Assembly (NCBI GenBank): GCA_964418695.1
Contig: CAYQMN010000007.1
Coordinates: forward strand, 62,001-126,000
DNA length: 64,000 nt
DNA from: Prado023 sp964418695
Lineage (GTDB): Bacteria; Actinomycetota; Actinomycetes; S36-B12; CAIYMF01
Direction: 5' to 3'
Shown: piece by piece, positions 1 through 7,196 of the stretch
How positions within the stretch are numbered: position 1 is the stretch's first letter
How the letters are laid out: each line of letters begins with the position of its first letter
The notes under the pieces: model-generated
Told to the model about the DNA's origin: nothing
The model's database searches: none
Seen by the model: only the letters and a program-made list of their open reading frames with translations
Translations under genes and position numbers: made by a program

Positions 1-334
1 CTACACCGCGCGGGTCCGGGCCAGCGCCGACCAGCCGGTCGCCTTCCTCGCCCACCACTTCACCCGCTACCTGGGCGACCTGTCCGGCGGGCAGGTCATC
101 GGCACGCACCTGCGCCGGCGCTTCGGGTGGCAGGAGGACGGAGTGCGGTTCTACAGCTTCCCCGCGATCGCCTCGCCGAAGCGCTACAAGGACCAGTACC
201 GGGCGCGCCTGGACGCGGTGGCGCAGGAGTGGTCGCCCGAGCAGGACGCGCTGATGATCGACGAGGTGCTGGCGGCCTACGAGCACAACACGGAGGTCTT
301 CGTGGCGCTGGAGGAGGCTCGTGTCCCGGCGTAG
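1..334 (+). CDS. hmuO: Heme oxygenase (biliverdin-producing), C-terminal part
   Basis: Cytoplasmic enzyme that opens heme to biliverdin, CO and iron. Only about the last 110 codons are in the window; the reading frame enters from the left edge at base 2, so the proximal His region is missing. The distal-helix signature YLGDLSGGQ is near the start of the visible part, followed by the family's FYSFP segment and a helical C-terminus ending at the TAG at 332-334. The next gene, a heme-binding lipoprotein, starts at GTG 321 inside this gene, so the two are probably co-transcribed and translationally coupled. Together they indicate use of heme as an iron source. DtxR/IdeR-type iron control is usual for such genes, but any promoter would lie outside the window. 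Confidence 0.93.
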   Translation, partial: YTARVRASADQPVAFLAHHFTRYLGDLSGGQVIGTHLRRRFGWQEDGVRFYSFPAIASPKRYKDQYRARLDAVAQEWSPEQDALMIDEVLAAYEHNTEVFVALEEARVPA

Positions 335-1442
335 GCCGCGGCTGACAGCGATCGGCGCGGCTCTGCTGCTGGTGGCATCGACGGCCCTGTCCGGATGCGC
401 CGGCGGAGCGGCGGGGGAGCAGCTGACCGGGTCCGGCGCCGAGTCCGGTAGCGGGGCCGGCGTCGGGCTGGCCCACGCGAGCCTGCTGGCCGATCCGCAC
501 TCGGCCGTCGGTCCGTCCACCGCGGTCCTCGCCGAGGATGCCGCGCCGGTCAGCGTCCGGGCCGGGGAGCCGAGCATGCCTGCGCGGGTCGTCTCCCACG
601 ACCTGGACGGCGACCGGACCGTGCAGGTCGCCAGCGCCGATCGGATCATCGGGCTGGACATCTCCGGCTCGATCGGGGCCACGATCTTCGCGCTCGGGCT
701 GGGCGAGCAGGTGGTGGGTCGCGACGTGTCGACCACGCTGCCCGAGGCGGCCGACCTGCCGGTCGTGACCGGCGACGGGCACAGCGTGGCCTCCGAGGCG
801 GTGATCGCGCTGTCGCCGACGGTGGTCGTGACCGACGGCACGATCGGGCCGACCGACGTGGTCACCCAGCTGCGTGACGTCGGCATCGCGGTGGTCTACG
901 TCGACCCCGGCGAGGGGCTCTCGGCCCCGGGCAAGCTGGCCGAGCAGGTCGGGGCGGCCCTGGGCCTGCCCGAGGCCGGGCAGGCGCTCGCCACGAAGCT
1001 GGAGGAGGCGATCTCGGCCAAGGTGGCGCAGATCGCGGCCATCGCCCCGCAGGCCCACGCCGACCGGCTGCGGATGATCTTCCTCTACATCCGCGGCGGC
1101 AGCGGGGTCTATTACATGTTCGGCAAGGAGTCGGGTGCGGACGCCCTGATCGAGGCACTCGGTGGCCGCGACGTGGCCGGCGAGGAGGGCTGGACCGGGA
1201 TGCGGCCGATGACCGACGAGGCGCTGGTCGCCGCCGACCCGGACCTGATCCTGGTGATGACCAAGGGCCTGGAGTCCGCGGGCGGGGTGGACGGGCTGCT
1301 CCAGGCTCAGCCGGCGATCGGGCTCACGACCGCCGGGCAGAACCGGCGGATCGTCGACATGGCCGACGGGCAGATCCTCGCGTTCGGCCCCAGTACCCCC
1401 CAGGTCCTCGACGCCCTGGCCACGGCGATCTACGCGCGGTAG
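321..1442 (+). CDS. hmuT: Heme ABC transporter substrate-binding lipoprotein, HmuT-like
   Basis: Binds heme at the cell surface and hands it to an ABC permease. The 373-residue protein starts at GTG 321, overlapping the heme oxygenase gene by 14 bases. It has a signal peptide ending in the lipobox LSGC (Cys about 26), then an Ala/Gly/Ser-rich spacer to about residue 95, then a TroA-type two-lobe fold. The HmuT-type segment YIRGGSGVYYMFG is at about 250-265, the region that carries the Tyr heme ligand in this family. The permease and ATPase (hmuUV) do not follow; the next gene is xerC. They are either upstream of the window or elsewhere. A different metal-chelate binding protein is possible, but the heme oxygenase partner favours heme. 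Confidence 0.88.
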   Translation: MSRRRPRLTAIGAALLLVASTALSGCAGGAAGEQLTGSGAESGSGAGVGLAHASLLADPHSAVGPSTAVLAEDAAPVSVRAGEPSMPARVVSHDLDGDRTVQVASADRIIGLDISGSIGATIFALGLGEQVVGRDVSTTLPEAADLPVVTGDGHSVASEAVIALSPTVVVTDGTIGPTDVVTQLRDVGIAVVYVDPGEGLSAPGKLAEQVGAALGLPEAGQALATKLEEAISAKVAQIAAIAPQAHADRLRMIFLYIRGGSGVYYMFGKESGADALIEALGGRDVAGEEGWTGMRPMTDEALVAADPDLILVMTKGLESAGGVDGLLQAQPAIGLTTAGQNRRIVDMADGQILAFGPSTPQVLDALATAIYAR

Positions 1443-1534
1443 GTCGCGCGGCGGGGGGCGGGTTGATGCGCGCGTCTCGGGTGATCTTCGCGCCGTGACG
1501 TCGGCGCTGGGCCGCGGTGGGGCAGCATGGCCGT

Positions 1535-2452
1535 GTGGAGCTGCCCCCCGCGTTCGCCTCGGCGCTGGCCGGGTTCGAGGCACACCTGCGCGACGAGCGG
1601 GGCCGCAGCGCCAACACCGTCCGGGCGTACTGCGCCGACGTGCGCGCGCTGCTGCTCTTCGCCGCCGAGGCGGGCCTCACCGAGCCCACCGAGCTCGACC
1701 TGCTCCTCCTGCGCCAGTGGCTGGCCGAGCAGGACCGCGCCGGCGCCGCGCGCAGCACGCTCGCGCGCCGGGTGGCGGCCGTCCGGGCCTTCACCGGGTG
1801 GGCCGTGCGCGGTGGCCTCCTGACCAGCGACCCGGCTGCTCGTCTGGTCGGTCCCACCGCTCGCCGGGCGATCCCCGAGGTGCTGCGACGCGACCAGGCC
1901 AGCGCCGTCCTCGACGTGGCCGCCATCCGCGCCGACGACGCCGACCCGCTGCATCAGCGCGACCGCGCGGTGGTCGAGCTGCTCTACGCCACGGGGATTC
2001 GCGTCAGCGAGCTCGTCGGGCTGGACCAGGCGGACCTCGACTGGGAGCGCCGGACCGTCCGGGTCCTGGGCAAGGGCGCCAAGGAGCGCGTGGTGCCGTT
2101 CGGCGCCCCGGCTGAGGCGGCGCTGCAGGTGTGGTTGGTCCAGGGGCGACCGCGGGTGGCGGGGCCGGGCAGCGCGGGAGCGGTGTTCGTGGGCGCGCGG
2201 GGGAGGCGGATCGATCCGCGTGTGGTCCGCCGTATCGTGCACAGCGCCGTGCGACGCGACCCGGGAGCGCCCGACGTGGGTCCCCACGGGCTGCGGCACT
2301 CGATGGCCACGCACGTGCTGGAGGGAGGCGCGGATCTGCGCGCGGTCCAAGAGCTTCTCGGCCACGCGAGCCTGGCGACCACGCAGATCTACACCCACGT
2401 CTCGATCCAGCGCCTGCGCGAGAGCTACGACCAAGCCCACCCCCGCGCCTGA
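1535..2452 (+). CDS. xerC: Tyrosine recombinase XerC
   Basis: Site-specific recombinase that with XerD resolves chromosome dimers at dif. The N-terminal SAM-like core-binding domain (about residues 8-90) is followed by the catalytic domain. All catalytic residues are visible: Arg in ATGIRVSEL (about 156), Lys in GKGAKER (about 180), HGLR (His 251, Arg 254), His in LLGHASL (277) and the nucleophile Tyr in TQIYTHV (286). About 305 residues is normal for XerC. I chose GTG 1535 because family homology begins at ELPPAF and a G-rich stretch lies just upstream; an in-frame GTG at 1517 would add six residues. XerC next to rpsB is common in actinobacteria, which supports the housekeeping role over a phage integrase. 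Confidence 0.92.
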   Translation: MELPPAFASALAGFEAHLRDERGRSANTVRAYCADVRALLLFAAEAGLTEPTELDLLLLRQWLAEQDRAGAARSTLARRVAAVRAFTGWAVRGGLLTSDPAARLVGPTARRAIPEVLRRDQASAVLDVAAIRADDADPLHQRDRAVVELLYATGIRVSELVGLDQADLDWERRTVRVLGKGAKERVVPFGAPAEAALQVWLVQGRPRVAGPGSAGAVFVGARGRRIDPRVVRRIVHSAVRRDPGAPDVGPHGLRHSMATHVLEGGADLRAVQELLGHASLATTQIYTHVSIQRLRESYDQAHPRA

Positions 2453-2506
2453 GGCTGCAAAGGCGGCCGGAGTGCTCGCTCCCGTGCACGTGCTCCGCTT
2501 GGGTAC

Positions 2507-2553
2507 AGATGCTCCGCCCGCGGGTGGAGCATCTGCCGGAGAACGGAGCATCT
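2507..2553. terminator. Hairpin between convergent xerC and M23 genes, plus a third repeat copy
   Basis: AGATGCTCC (2507-2515) and GGAGCATCT (2526-2534) are perfect inverted arms around a self-complementary CCCGCGGG, giving a stable stem. A further direct copy of GGAGCATCT lies at 2545-2553. The position between the ends of two converging genes (stops at 2452 and 2591) fits a bidirectional terminator without a T tract, as is usual in high-GC actinobacteria. The third copy is not explained by a simple terminator. Confidence 0.55.
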
Positions 2554-2590
2554 GCGGGGAGGCCTTGGTGGTGTTCGGGTCCGGCGGGGG

Positions 2591-3175
2591 TCACCAGGGG
2601 CGCAGGATCGCGTGACCGCCCAGGATGAGCCGGGGGTCCAGGTACTGGGTGCCTCGGCGCAGGCCCAGGTGCAGGCAGCGGCCCGTGCCGCAGTGTCCAG
2701 TGCCGTGGGCGACCGTGCCGATGACCTGCCCGCGCCGAACCGGCTGCCCGACGCGAACGGACGCGAGGACCGGCTCGTAGGTCGTGCGCAGCGCCCCGTG
2801 CCCCACGACCACGACGGGACGCCCGCCGACCTTCCCGGCGAACCGCACCCGGCCGTTGCCGGCCGCCCGGACCTTCGCGCCCGGCCGGGTCCGCAGGTCG
2901 ATCCCGCGATGCCCGGCCAGCCACGGCTGGTCCGGCGGATCGAACGCGCGGACGACGTGGGCAGGGCGCACGGGTGGCGTCCACCGCCGGCGATCCGTCG
3001 CGCCGGGGGACACACGGAAGGATGCCGGGAAGGCGGCTGAGGCCACCCGTGGGTGAGCGATGGCGGTCTCTGAGGTGACTGTGGCGGCACCCGAAGCGGA
3101 CGGGAGTGCCCCGGAGATCAGGAGCGTGGCAATGACCGGCAAGAGGCCCCAGGCGCCGGGCGGAAGGTTCGACAT
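2591..3175 (-). CDS. Secreted M23 family metallopeptidase-like protein
   Basis: A 194-residue exported protein with a LytM/M23 fold that would act on cell-wall peptide cross-links. The ATG at 3175 starts a signal peptide (hydrophobic stretch about residues 10-25, Ala-rich cleavage region). The M23 domain covers the C-terminal half. The zinc motif HxxxD is present as GHRGID, but the usual HLH motif reads CLHLGL: the outer zinc His is kept and the catalytic His is replaced by Cys. This CLH form is familiar in actinobacterial M23 relatives encoded beside rpsB, so it is probably a subfamily trait rather than decay. Activity could still be reduced or regulatory. The gene is divergent from rpsB across 477 bases. 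Confidence 0.85.
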   Translation of the reverse strand: MSNLPPGAWGLLPVIATLLISGALPSASGAATVTSETAIAHPRVASAAFPASFRVSPGATDRRRWTPPVRPAHVVRAFDPPDQPWLAGHRGIDLRTRPGAKVRAAGNGRVRFAGKVGGRPVVVVGHGALRTTYEPVLASVRVGQPVRRGQVIGTVAHGTGHCGTGRCLHLGLRRGTQYLDPRLILGGHAILRPW

Positions 3176-3383
3176 GAGCAGACCGTGGCCCAAGACCGCC
3201 GCAAGTCCGCCTGGATCGCACCGTCCGTTGTGGACGACCCGCGAGAGGCCTCGACCAGATCCACCGAGGGGTGGTCGAGAAGTCGGGACAAGCCGGCACG
3301 GCTGGGTTGCGGGTCGCCACCGGCGTTCCGACTCCAGTGGGCATGGATGACCTGGACCGGGTGTTCCCGCGATGCTCTCCCCA

Positions 3384-3412
3384 CGCCGGTCGAGCTCGTC
3401 GAGACCTCCCCC
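3384..3412 (-). repeat. Dispersed GGTCTCGAC repeat, single copy
   Basis: The core reads CCGGTCGAGCTCGTCGAGACC on the plus strand in two abutting halves (CCGGTCGAG then CTCGTCGAGACC), which is the minus-strand form of the repeat found at 15015, 18471, 29326 and 62878. It is an imperfect palindrome. It sits in the rpsB leader region upstream of the proposed promoter. Confidence 0.6.
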
Positions 3413-3481
3413 CGGGGCGCCCGATCGGACGGGGGCGGACTGCGACCGGTGCGGGATTACCTCCCGCGGGGCTGTCGGTCG

Positions 3482-3487
3482 TAGACT
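3482..3487 (+). promoter_or_regulatory. Candidate -10 element for rpsB
   Basis: TAGACT matches the actinobacterial TAnnnT -10 consensus and lies about 165 bases before the rpsB ATG, giving a long leader of the kind often regulated in ribosomal protein genes. No good -35 hexamer is seen at 17-18 bases upstream, so the call is tentative. Confidence 0.35.
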
Positions 3488-3652
3488 TGCCTCACGGGTC
3501 CGCCTGGGCCCGAATTCGCATGTCCCGAGCACGAGACGCATCACGGGTCCGGTCTGCCTCGCGCAGCACCCGTGGGCGGGGCATCAGGGCGACCCGCACC
3601 CGCGGGCCGCGACAACCGACGCGCGGCCGGCCCGCGCACGAAAGAGGAACCC

Positions 3653-4636
3653 ATGGCCATCGTGACGATGCGCCAGATGCTGGAGAGCGGCGTCCACTTC
3701 GGACACCAGACCCGGCGCTGGAACCCCAAGATGAAGCGCTTCATCCTCACCGAGCGCAACGGCATCTACATCATCGACCTCACCCAGTCGCTGACCGCCA
3801 TCGACCGCGCCTACTCCTACGTCAAGGAGACCGTGGCCCGCGGCGGGACGGTCATGTTCGTGGGCACCAAGAAGCAGGCCCAGGAGGCCGTCGCCGACCA
3901 GGCGACCCGCGTCGGGATGCCCTACGTCAACGAGCGCTGGCTGGGCGGCATGCTCACCAACTTCCAGACCGTGCACAAGCGGCTGCAGCGCCTCAAGGAG
4001 CTCGAGCAGATCGACTTCGACGACGTCGCCGGCTCCGGGATGACCAAGAAGGAGCTGCTCGTCCTGCGCCGCGAGAAGGACAAGCTCGAGCGCACCCTGG
4101 GCGGCATCCGCGACATGGCCCGCACCCCGAGCGCGGTCTGGGTCGTCGACACCAACAAGGAGGCCATCGCCGTCGGCGAGGCCCGCAAGCTGGGCATCCC
4201 GGTCATCGCGATCCTGGACTCCAACTGCGACCCCGACCTGGTCGACTTCCCGATCCCCGGCAACGACGACGCGATCCGCGCTGTCGGTCTGCTGACCCGG
4301 GTCATCGCCGACGCCGTCGCCGAGGGCCTGGTCGCCCGGGCCACCGGCTCGACCGAGGCGGCCGTGGAGCCGCTGGCCGAGTGGGAGGCCGAGCTGCTGG
4401 CCGCGCACGAGGCCGAGGCCGCGACCGCGGCAGCCGCTCCGGTCGAGGAGCCGGCCGCTGAGGCGCCCGCCGCCGAGGCCCCGGCCGAGGCTGGCGACGA
4501 GGCTGTCGCCGAGGCCCCGGCTGAGGCCGCCGCCGACGCCCCGGTCGCCGAGGCCCCCGTCGAGGAGACGGCCGCCGAGGCGCCCGCCGCCGAGGCTCCG
4601 GCTGCCGAGGAGCCCACCGCAGGCGAGGGCGCCTGA
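3653..4636 (+). CDS. rpsB: 30S ribosomal protein S2
   Basis: Component of the small ribosomal subunit. The ATG at 3653 follows an AAAGAGGAAC ribosome binding site and begins with the family N-terminus MAIVTMRQMLESGVHFGH. Conserved segments include RRWNPKMKRFI, RWLGGMLTNF and the GIPVIAILDSNCDPD region. The 327-residue protein is longer than the bacterial core of about 240: from about residue 245 it carries a low-complexity tail of Ala, Glu and Pro repeats (AEAPAAEAP-like), a common actinobacterial extension predicted to be disordered. EF-Ts follows after 262 bases. An in-frame upstream start at 3572 is rejected because it lacks a ribosome binding site and family similarity. Confidence 0.98.
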   Translation: MAIVTMRQMLESGVHFGHQTRRWNPKMKRFILTERNGIYIIDLTQSLTAIDRAYSYVKETVARGGTVMFVGTKKQAQEAVADQATRVGMPYVNERWLGGMLTNFQTVHKRLQRLKELEQIDFDDVAGSGMTKKELLVLRREKDKLERTLGGIRDMARTPSAVWVVDTNKEAIAVGEARKLGIPVIAILDSNCDPDLVDFPIPGNDDAIRAVGLLTRVIADAVAEGLVARATGSTEAAVEPLAEWEAELLAAHEAEAATAAAAPVEEPAAEAPAAEAPAEAGDEAVAEAPAEAAADAPVAEAPVEETAAEAPAAEAPAAEEPTAGEGA

Positions 4637-4656
4637 CCCGCAGTTCCTCGATCTCG

Positions 4657-4694
4657 ACCGGCTCGGCGAAGGAACTCCCCGAAGCCGAGCCGGT
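4657..4694 (+). terminator. Hairpin after rpsB
   Basis: ACCGGCTCGGC (4657-4667) pairs perfectly with GCCGAGCCGGT (4684-4694) around a 16-base loop, starting 21 bases after the rpsB stop. There is no T run. It could terminate, attenuate or stabilise the rpsB message and so uncouple S2 and EF-Ts levels. The arms resemble degenerate copies of the dispersed repeat. Confidence 0.5.
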
Positions 4695-4744
4695 CGGAAC
4701 CGCTCGACCGACTCGGCCGACGGCCTCCCGTGACCGTGTCGGTC

Positions 4745-4798
4745 GGGCCCCTCGACGCTCGACCGGCGGTCCGCCGCGAACCGAGCCCGTCGAGGCCC
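4745..4798. repeat. Inverted pair of degenerate dispersed repeats in the rpsB-tsf spacer
   Basis: The left arm at 4745-4761 (CTCGACGCTCG core) and the right arm at 4782-4798 (CGAGCCCGTCGAGG core) are diverged copies of the GGTCTCGACGGGCTCGACC repeat in opposite orientations, able to form a long imperfect stem-loop. With the hairpin at 4657-4694, most of this spacer is repeat-derived. No tsf promoter could be assigned with confidence. Confidence 0.45.
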
Positions 4799-4898
4799 AC
4801 TCCAAGCCCCAGCCGAGCGTCCGACCAGGCGCTCGGCGACATCCCGTCTCGACGTGAGCGTGCCTGCCTGCCCGCCACGTCCGTCGAAAGGACCCCCC

Positions 4899-5711
4899 AT
4901 GGCTGTCATCACCGCCGCGGACGTCAAGAAGCTCCGCGACCTCACCTCCGCCGGAATGATGGAGTGCAAGAAGGCCCTGACCGAGGCCGACGGCGACTTC
5001 GACGCCGCCGTCGAGATCCTGCGCATCTCGGGCGCCGCGAAGGCCGCCAAGCGCGGCGCCGAGCGCACCGCGAGCAACGGCCTGGTGGCCGTGGCCGGCA
5101 ACACCCTGGTCGAGCTGCTCTGCGAGACCGACTTCGTGGCCAAGAGCGCGGACTTCCAGGCGCTGGCCGACCGGATCGCCGCCCTGGCCGAGTCTGCCGG
5201 GATCGCCGATCGCGAGGCCCTGGCCTCGGCCGATCTGGACGGCAAGACCGTCGCCGAGCAGGTCAGCGAGCTGGCCGGCGTCATCGGCGAGAAGCTCGAG
5301 CTGGGCCGGGTGGCCCGCGTCGACGGCGCCGTGGCCACCTACATGCACCGCCGCGCCGCGGACCTGCCCGCGCAGGTCGGCGTCCTGGTCGCCTACGAGG
5401 GCAGCGAGGACACCGCCCGCGCCGTCGGCATGCAGATCGCCGCCATGCGCCCGGAGTACCTGGTCCGCGAGGAGGTCTCCGAGGACGTGCTGGCCAACGA
5501 GCGCCGGATCGCCGAGGCGACCGCCCGCGAGGAAGGCAAGCCCGAGGGCGCCCTGCCCAAGATCGTCGAGGGCCGGGTCAACGGCTTCCTCAAGGACCGC
5601 GTCCTGCTGGAGCAGGCCTCGGTGCAGGACAGCAAGAAGACCGTGAAGGCCTACGCCACCGAGAACGGGGCGACCATCACCGGCTTCGCGCGCATCGAGG
5701 TCGGCGCCTGA
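4899..5711 (+). CDS. tsf: Elongation factor Ts
   Basis: Guanine nucleotide exchange factor for EF-Tu in the cytoplasm. The 270-residue length matches actinobacterial EF-Ts. The N-terminal UBA-like domain carries the signature LRDLTSAGMMECKKAL, followed by the EF-Tu-contacting TDFVAKS segment at about residue 80 and the two core subdomains. The ATG at 4899 has an AAAGGA site 7 bases upstream; an in-frame start at 4854 would add 15 Pro-rich residues with no family match. A strong hairpin (5754-5798) follows the stop. Confidence 0.98.
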   Translation: MAVITAADVKKLRDLTSAGMMECKKALTEADGDFDAAVEILRISGAAKAAKRGAERTASNGLVAVAGNTLVELLCETDFVAKSADFQALADRIAALAESAGIADREALASADLDGKTVAEQVSELAGVIGEKLELGRVARVDGAVATYMHRRAADLPAQVGVLVAYEGSEDTARAVGMQIAAMRPEYLVREEVSEDVLANERRIAEATAREEGKPEGALPKIVEGRVNGFLKDRVLLEQASVQDSKKTVKAYATENGATITGFARIEVGA

Positions 5712-5753
5712 TCCAGGACGCCGAGCGGGTCGCACCGCCCGCACGCGCATCGC

Positions 5754-5798
5754 ACGGCGACGCCGCCGGGACCGCTGGGTTCCCGGCGGCGTCGCCGT
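5754..5798 (+). terminator. Strong hairpin terminator after tsf
   Basis: ACGGCGACGCCGCCGGGA (5754-5771) and TCCCGGCGGCGTCGCCGT (5781-5798) are perfect 18-base arms with a 9-base loop, 43 bases after the tsf stop. There is no T tract, as in typical actinobacterial I-shaped terminators. It separates rpsB-tsf from pyrH-frr-cdsA-rlmN, so pyrH probably has its own promoter or depends on read-through. Confidence 0.75.
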
Positions 5799-5856
5799 GT
5801 CCGCATGGTGCAGACTGCACCCCGTGATCGCCGACCAGCCGACCTTGGAGGGCACT

Positions 5857-6597
5857 GTGGAACGGTGGGCCCAGGCCCCCGGGGGCGGATGGCATCGGGT
5901 GACGCTCAAGCTCTCCGGCGAGGCGTTCGCCGGTGGCGGCGGGCTCGGCGTCGATCCCGACACGGTGCACTCGATCGCCCGCCAGGTGGCCGACGTGGTC
6001 CGCACGGGCACTCAGGTCTCGGTCGTCATCGGTGGCGGCAACTACTTCCGCGGCGCCCAGCTGCACGAGCGTGGGATGGACCGCGGGCGCGCGGACTACA
6101 TGGGCATGCTCGGCACGGTCATGAACTGCCTGGCGCTGCAGGACTTCCTGGACAAGGAAGGCATCGACACTCGCGTGCAGACCGCGATCCCGATGACCCA
6201 GATCGCCGAGCCGTACGTGCCGCGCCGGGCCGTGCGGCACATGGAGAAGGGCCGCGTCGTCATCTTCGGCGCCGGGCTGGGAGCCCCCTACTTCTCCACC
6301 GACACCTGCGCCGCCCAACGAGCGCTGGAGGTCGGCGCCCAGGTGGTGCTCATGGCCAAGGGCGTCGACGGCGTCTACGACTCCGACCCGCGCACCAACC
6401 CCGACGCGGTCCGCTTCGACCAGCTGGCCTACTCCGAGGTGCTGGCCCGCGGGCTGAAGGTCGCCGACGCCACCGCCATCTCGCTGTGCGCGGACAACGA
6501 CCTGCCCATCGTCGTGTTCAACCTGCTGGAGCGGGGCAACATCGCGCGCGCCGTCGCCGGTGAGAGAATCGGCACCCTGATCGCCAAGGCCGACTGA
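5857..6597 (+). CDS. pyrH: UMP kinase
   Basis: Phosphorylates UMP to UDP with ATP, feeding CTP and UTP synthesis. The 246-residue protein shows the amino-acid-kinase fold: VTLKLSGEAF near the start, the phosphate-binding VIGGGNYFRG, the GTVMNCLALQ segment, and KGVDGVYDSDP near residue 180. The GTG at 5857 is preceded by GGAGGG at 5847-5852; the spacing is short, and an in-frame GTG at 5824 would add 11 residues. A small inverted repeat, GGTGCAGACTGCACC (5806-5820), lies between the tsf terminator and this start. frr follows after 25 bases. Confidence 0.96.
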   Translation: MERWAQAPGGGWHRVTLKLSGEAFAGGGGLGVDPDTVHSIARQVADVVRTGTQVSVVIGGGNYFRGAQLHERGMDRGRADYMGMLGTVMNCLALQDFLDKEGIDTRVQTAIPMTQIAEPYVPRRAVRHMEKGRVVIFGAGLGAPYFSTDTCAAQRALEVGAQVVLMAKGVDGVYDSDPRTNPDAVRFDQLAYSEVLARGLKVADATAISLCADNDLPIVVFNLLERGNIARAVAGERIGTLIAKAD

Positions 6598-6622
6598 GCC
6601 GGCCGGATACCCAGGAGGGTCG

Positions 6623-7180
6623 ATGATCGACGAGGAGCTGTTCGAGGCCGAGGAGAAGATGGAGAAGGCGGTGTCGGTCGCCAAGGACGACTTCGCCACT
6701 CTGCGCACCGGCCGGGCGACGCCTCAGATGTTCAGCCGCATCCTGGTCGACTACTACGGGTCGCCGACGCCGCTGAACACGCTGGCGTCATTCCAGACCC
6801 CGGAGGCGCGGATGATCCTCATCTCGCCGTTCGACAAGAGCTCGATGCGCAACATCGAGAAGGCGATCCGTGACTCCGACCTGGGCGTGAACCCGGTCGA
6901 CGACGGGACGGTCATCCGCGTGGTGCTGCCCCAGCTCACCGAGGAGCGGCGCCGCGAGTACATCAAGGTCGCCAAGTCCAAGGCCGAGGACTCCCGGATC
7001 TCGATCCGCAACATCCGCCGGCACACCAAGGATCACCTCGAGAAGCTCAGCAAGGACGGGGACGCGGGGGAGGACGAGGTGCGACGGGCGGAGAAGACCC
7101 TCGACGAGCTGACCGCCCGCTACGTGGCACAGGTCGACGAGCTGCTCAAGCACAAGGAAAACGAGCTCCTCGAGATCTGA
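6623..7180 (+). CDS. frr: Ribosome recycling factor
   Basis: Splits post-termination ribosomes together with EF-G. The 185-residue length is exact for the family. Seen motifs are the N-terminal helix with FATLRTGRATP, then the DYYGSPTPLNTLASF domain II hinge, and the C-terminal helices with RRHTKDHLEKL. A perfect AGGAGG lies 7 bases before the ATG. It lies 25 bases after pyrH and 16 before cdsA, in one operon. Confidence 0.98.
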   Translation: MIDEELFEAEEKMEKAVSVAKDDFATLRTGRATPQMFSRILVDYYGSPTPLNTLASFQTPEARMILISPFDKSSMRNIEKAIRDSDLGVNPVDDGTVIRVVLPQLTEERRREYIKVAKSKAEDSRISIRNIRRHTKDHLEKLSKDGDAGEDEVRRAEKTLDELTARYVAQVDELLKHKENELLEI

Positions 7181-7196
7181 GGCCCCAGGAGGGTTC

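Larger units (their letters stand above)
3176..3652. other. Intergenic region between the M23 gene and rpsB
   Basis: These 477 bases lie between divergently transcribed genes and hold no convincing protein gene. They contain an inverted repeat CTCGACCA (3250-3257) / TGGTCGAG (3272-3279), one copy of the dispersed repeat (3384-3412), a candidate rpsB -10 hexamer TAGACT (3482-3487), and the long rpsB 5' leader. A GAGG ribosome binding site precedes the rpsB ATG. Open frames seen here in other phases lack ribosome binding sites and similarity. Confidence 0.6.

Noticed and set aside
1535..2452. Phage or integron integrase
   Set aside because: Length, catalytic spacing and position next to rpsB fit housekeeping XerC, and no attachment site or mobile cargo is adjacent.
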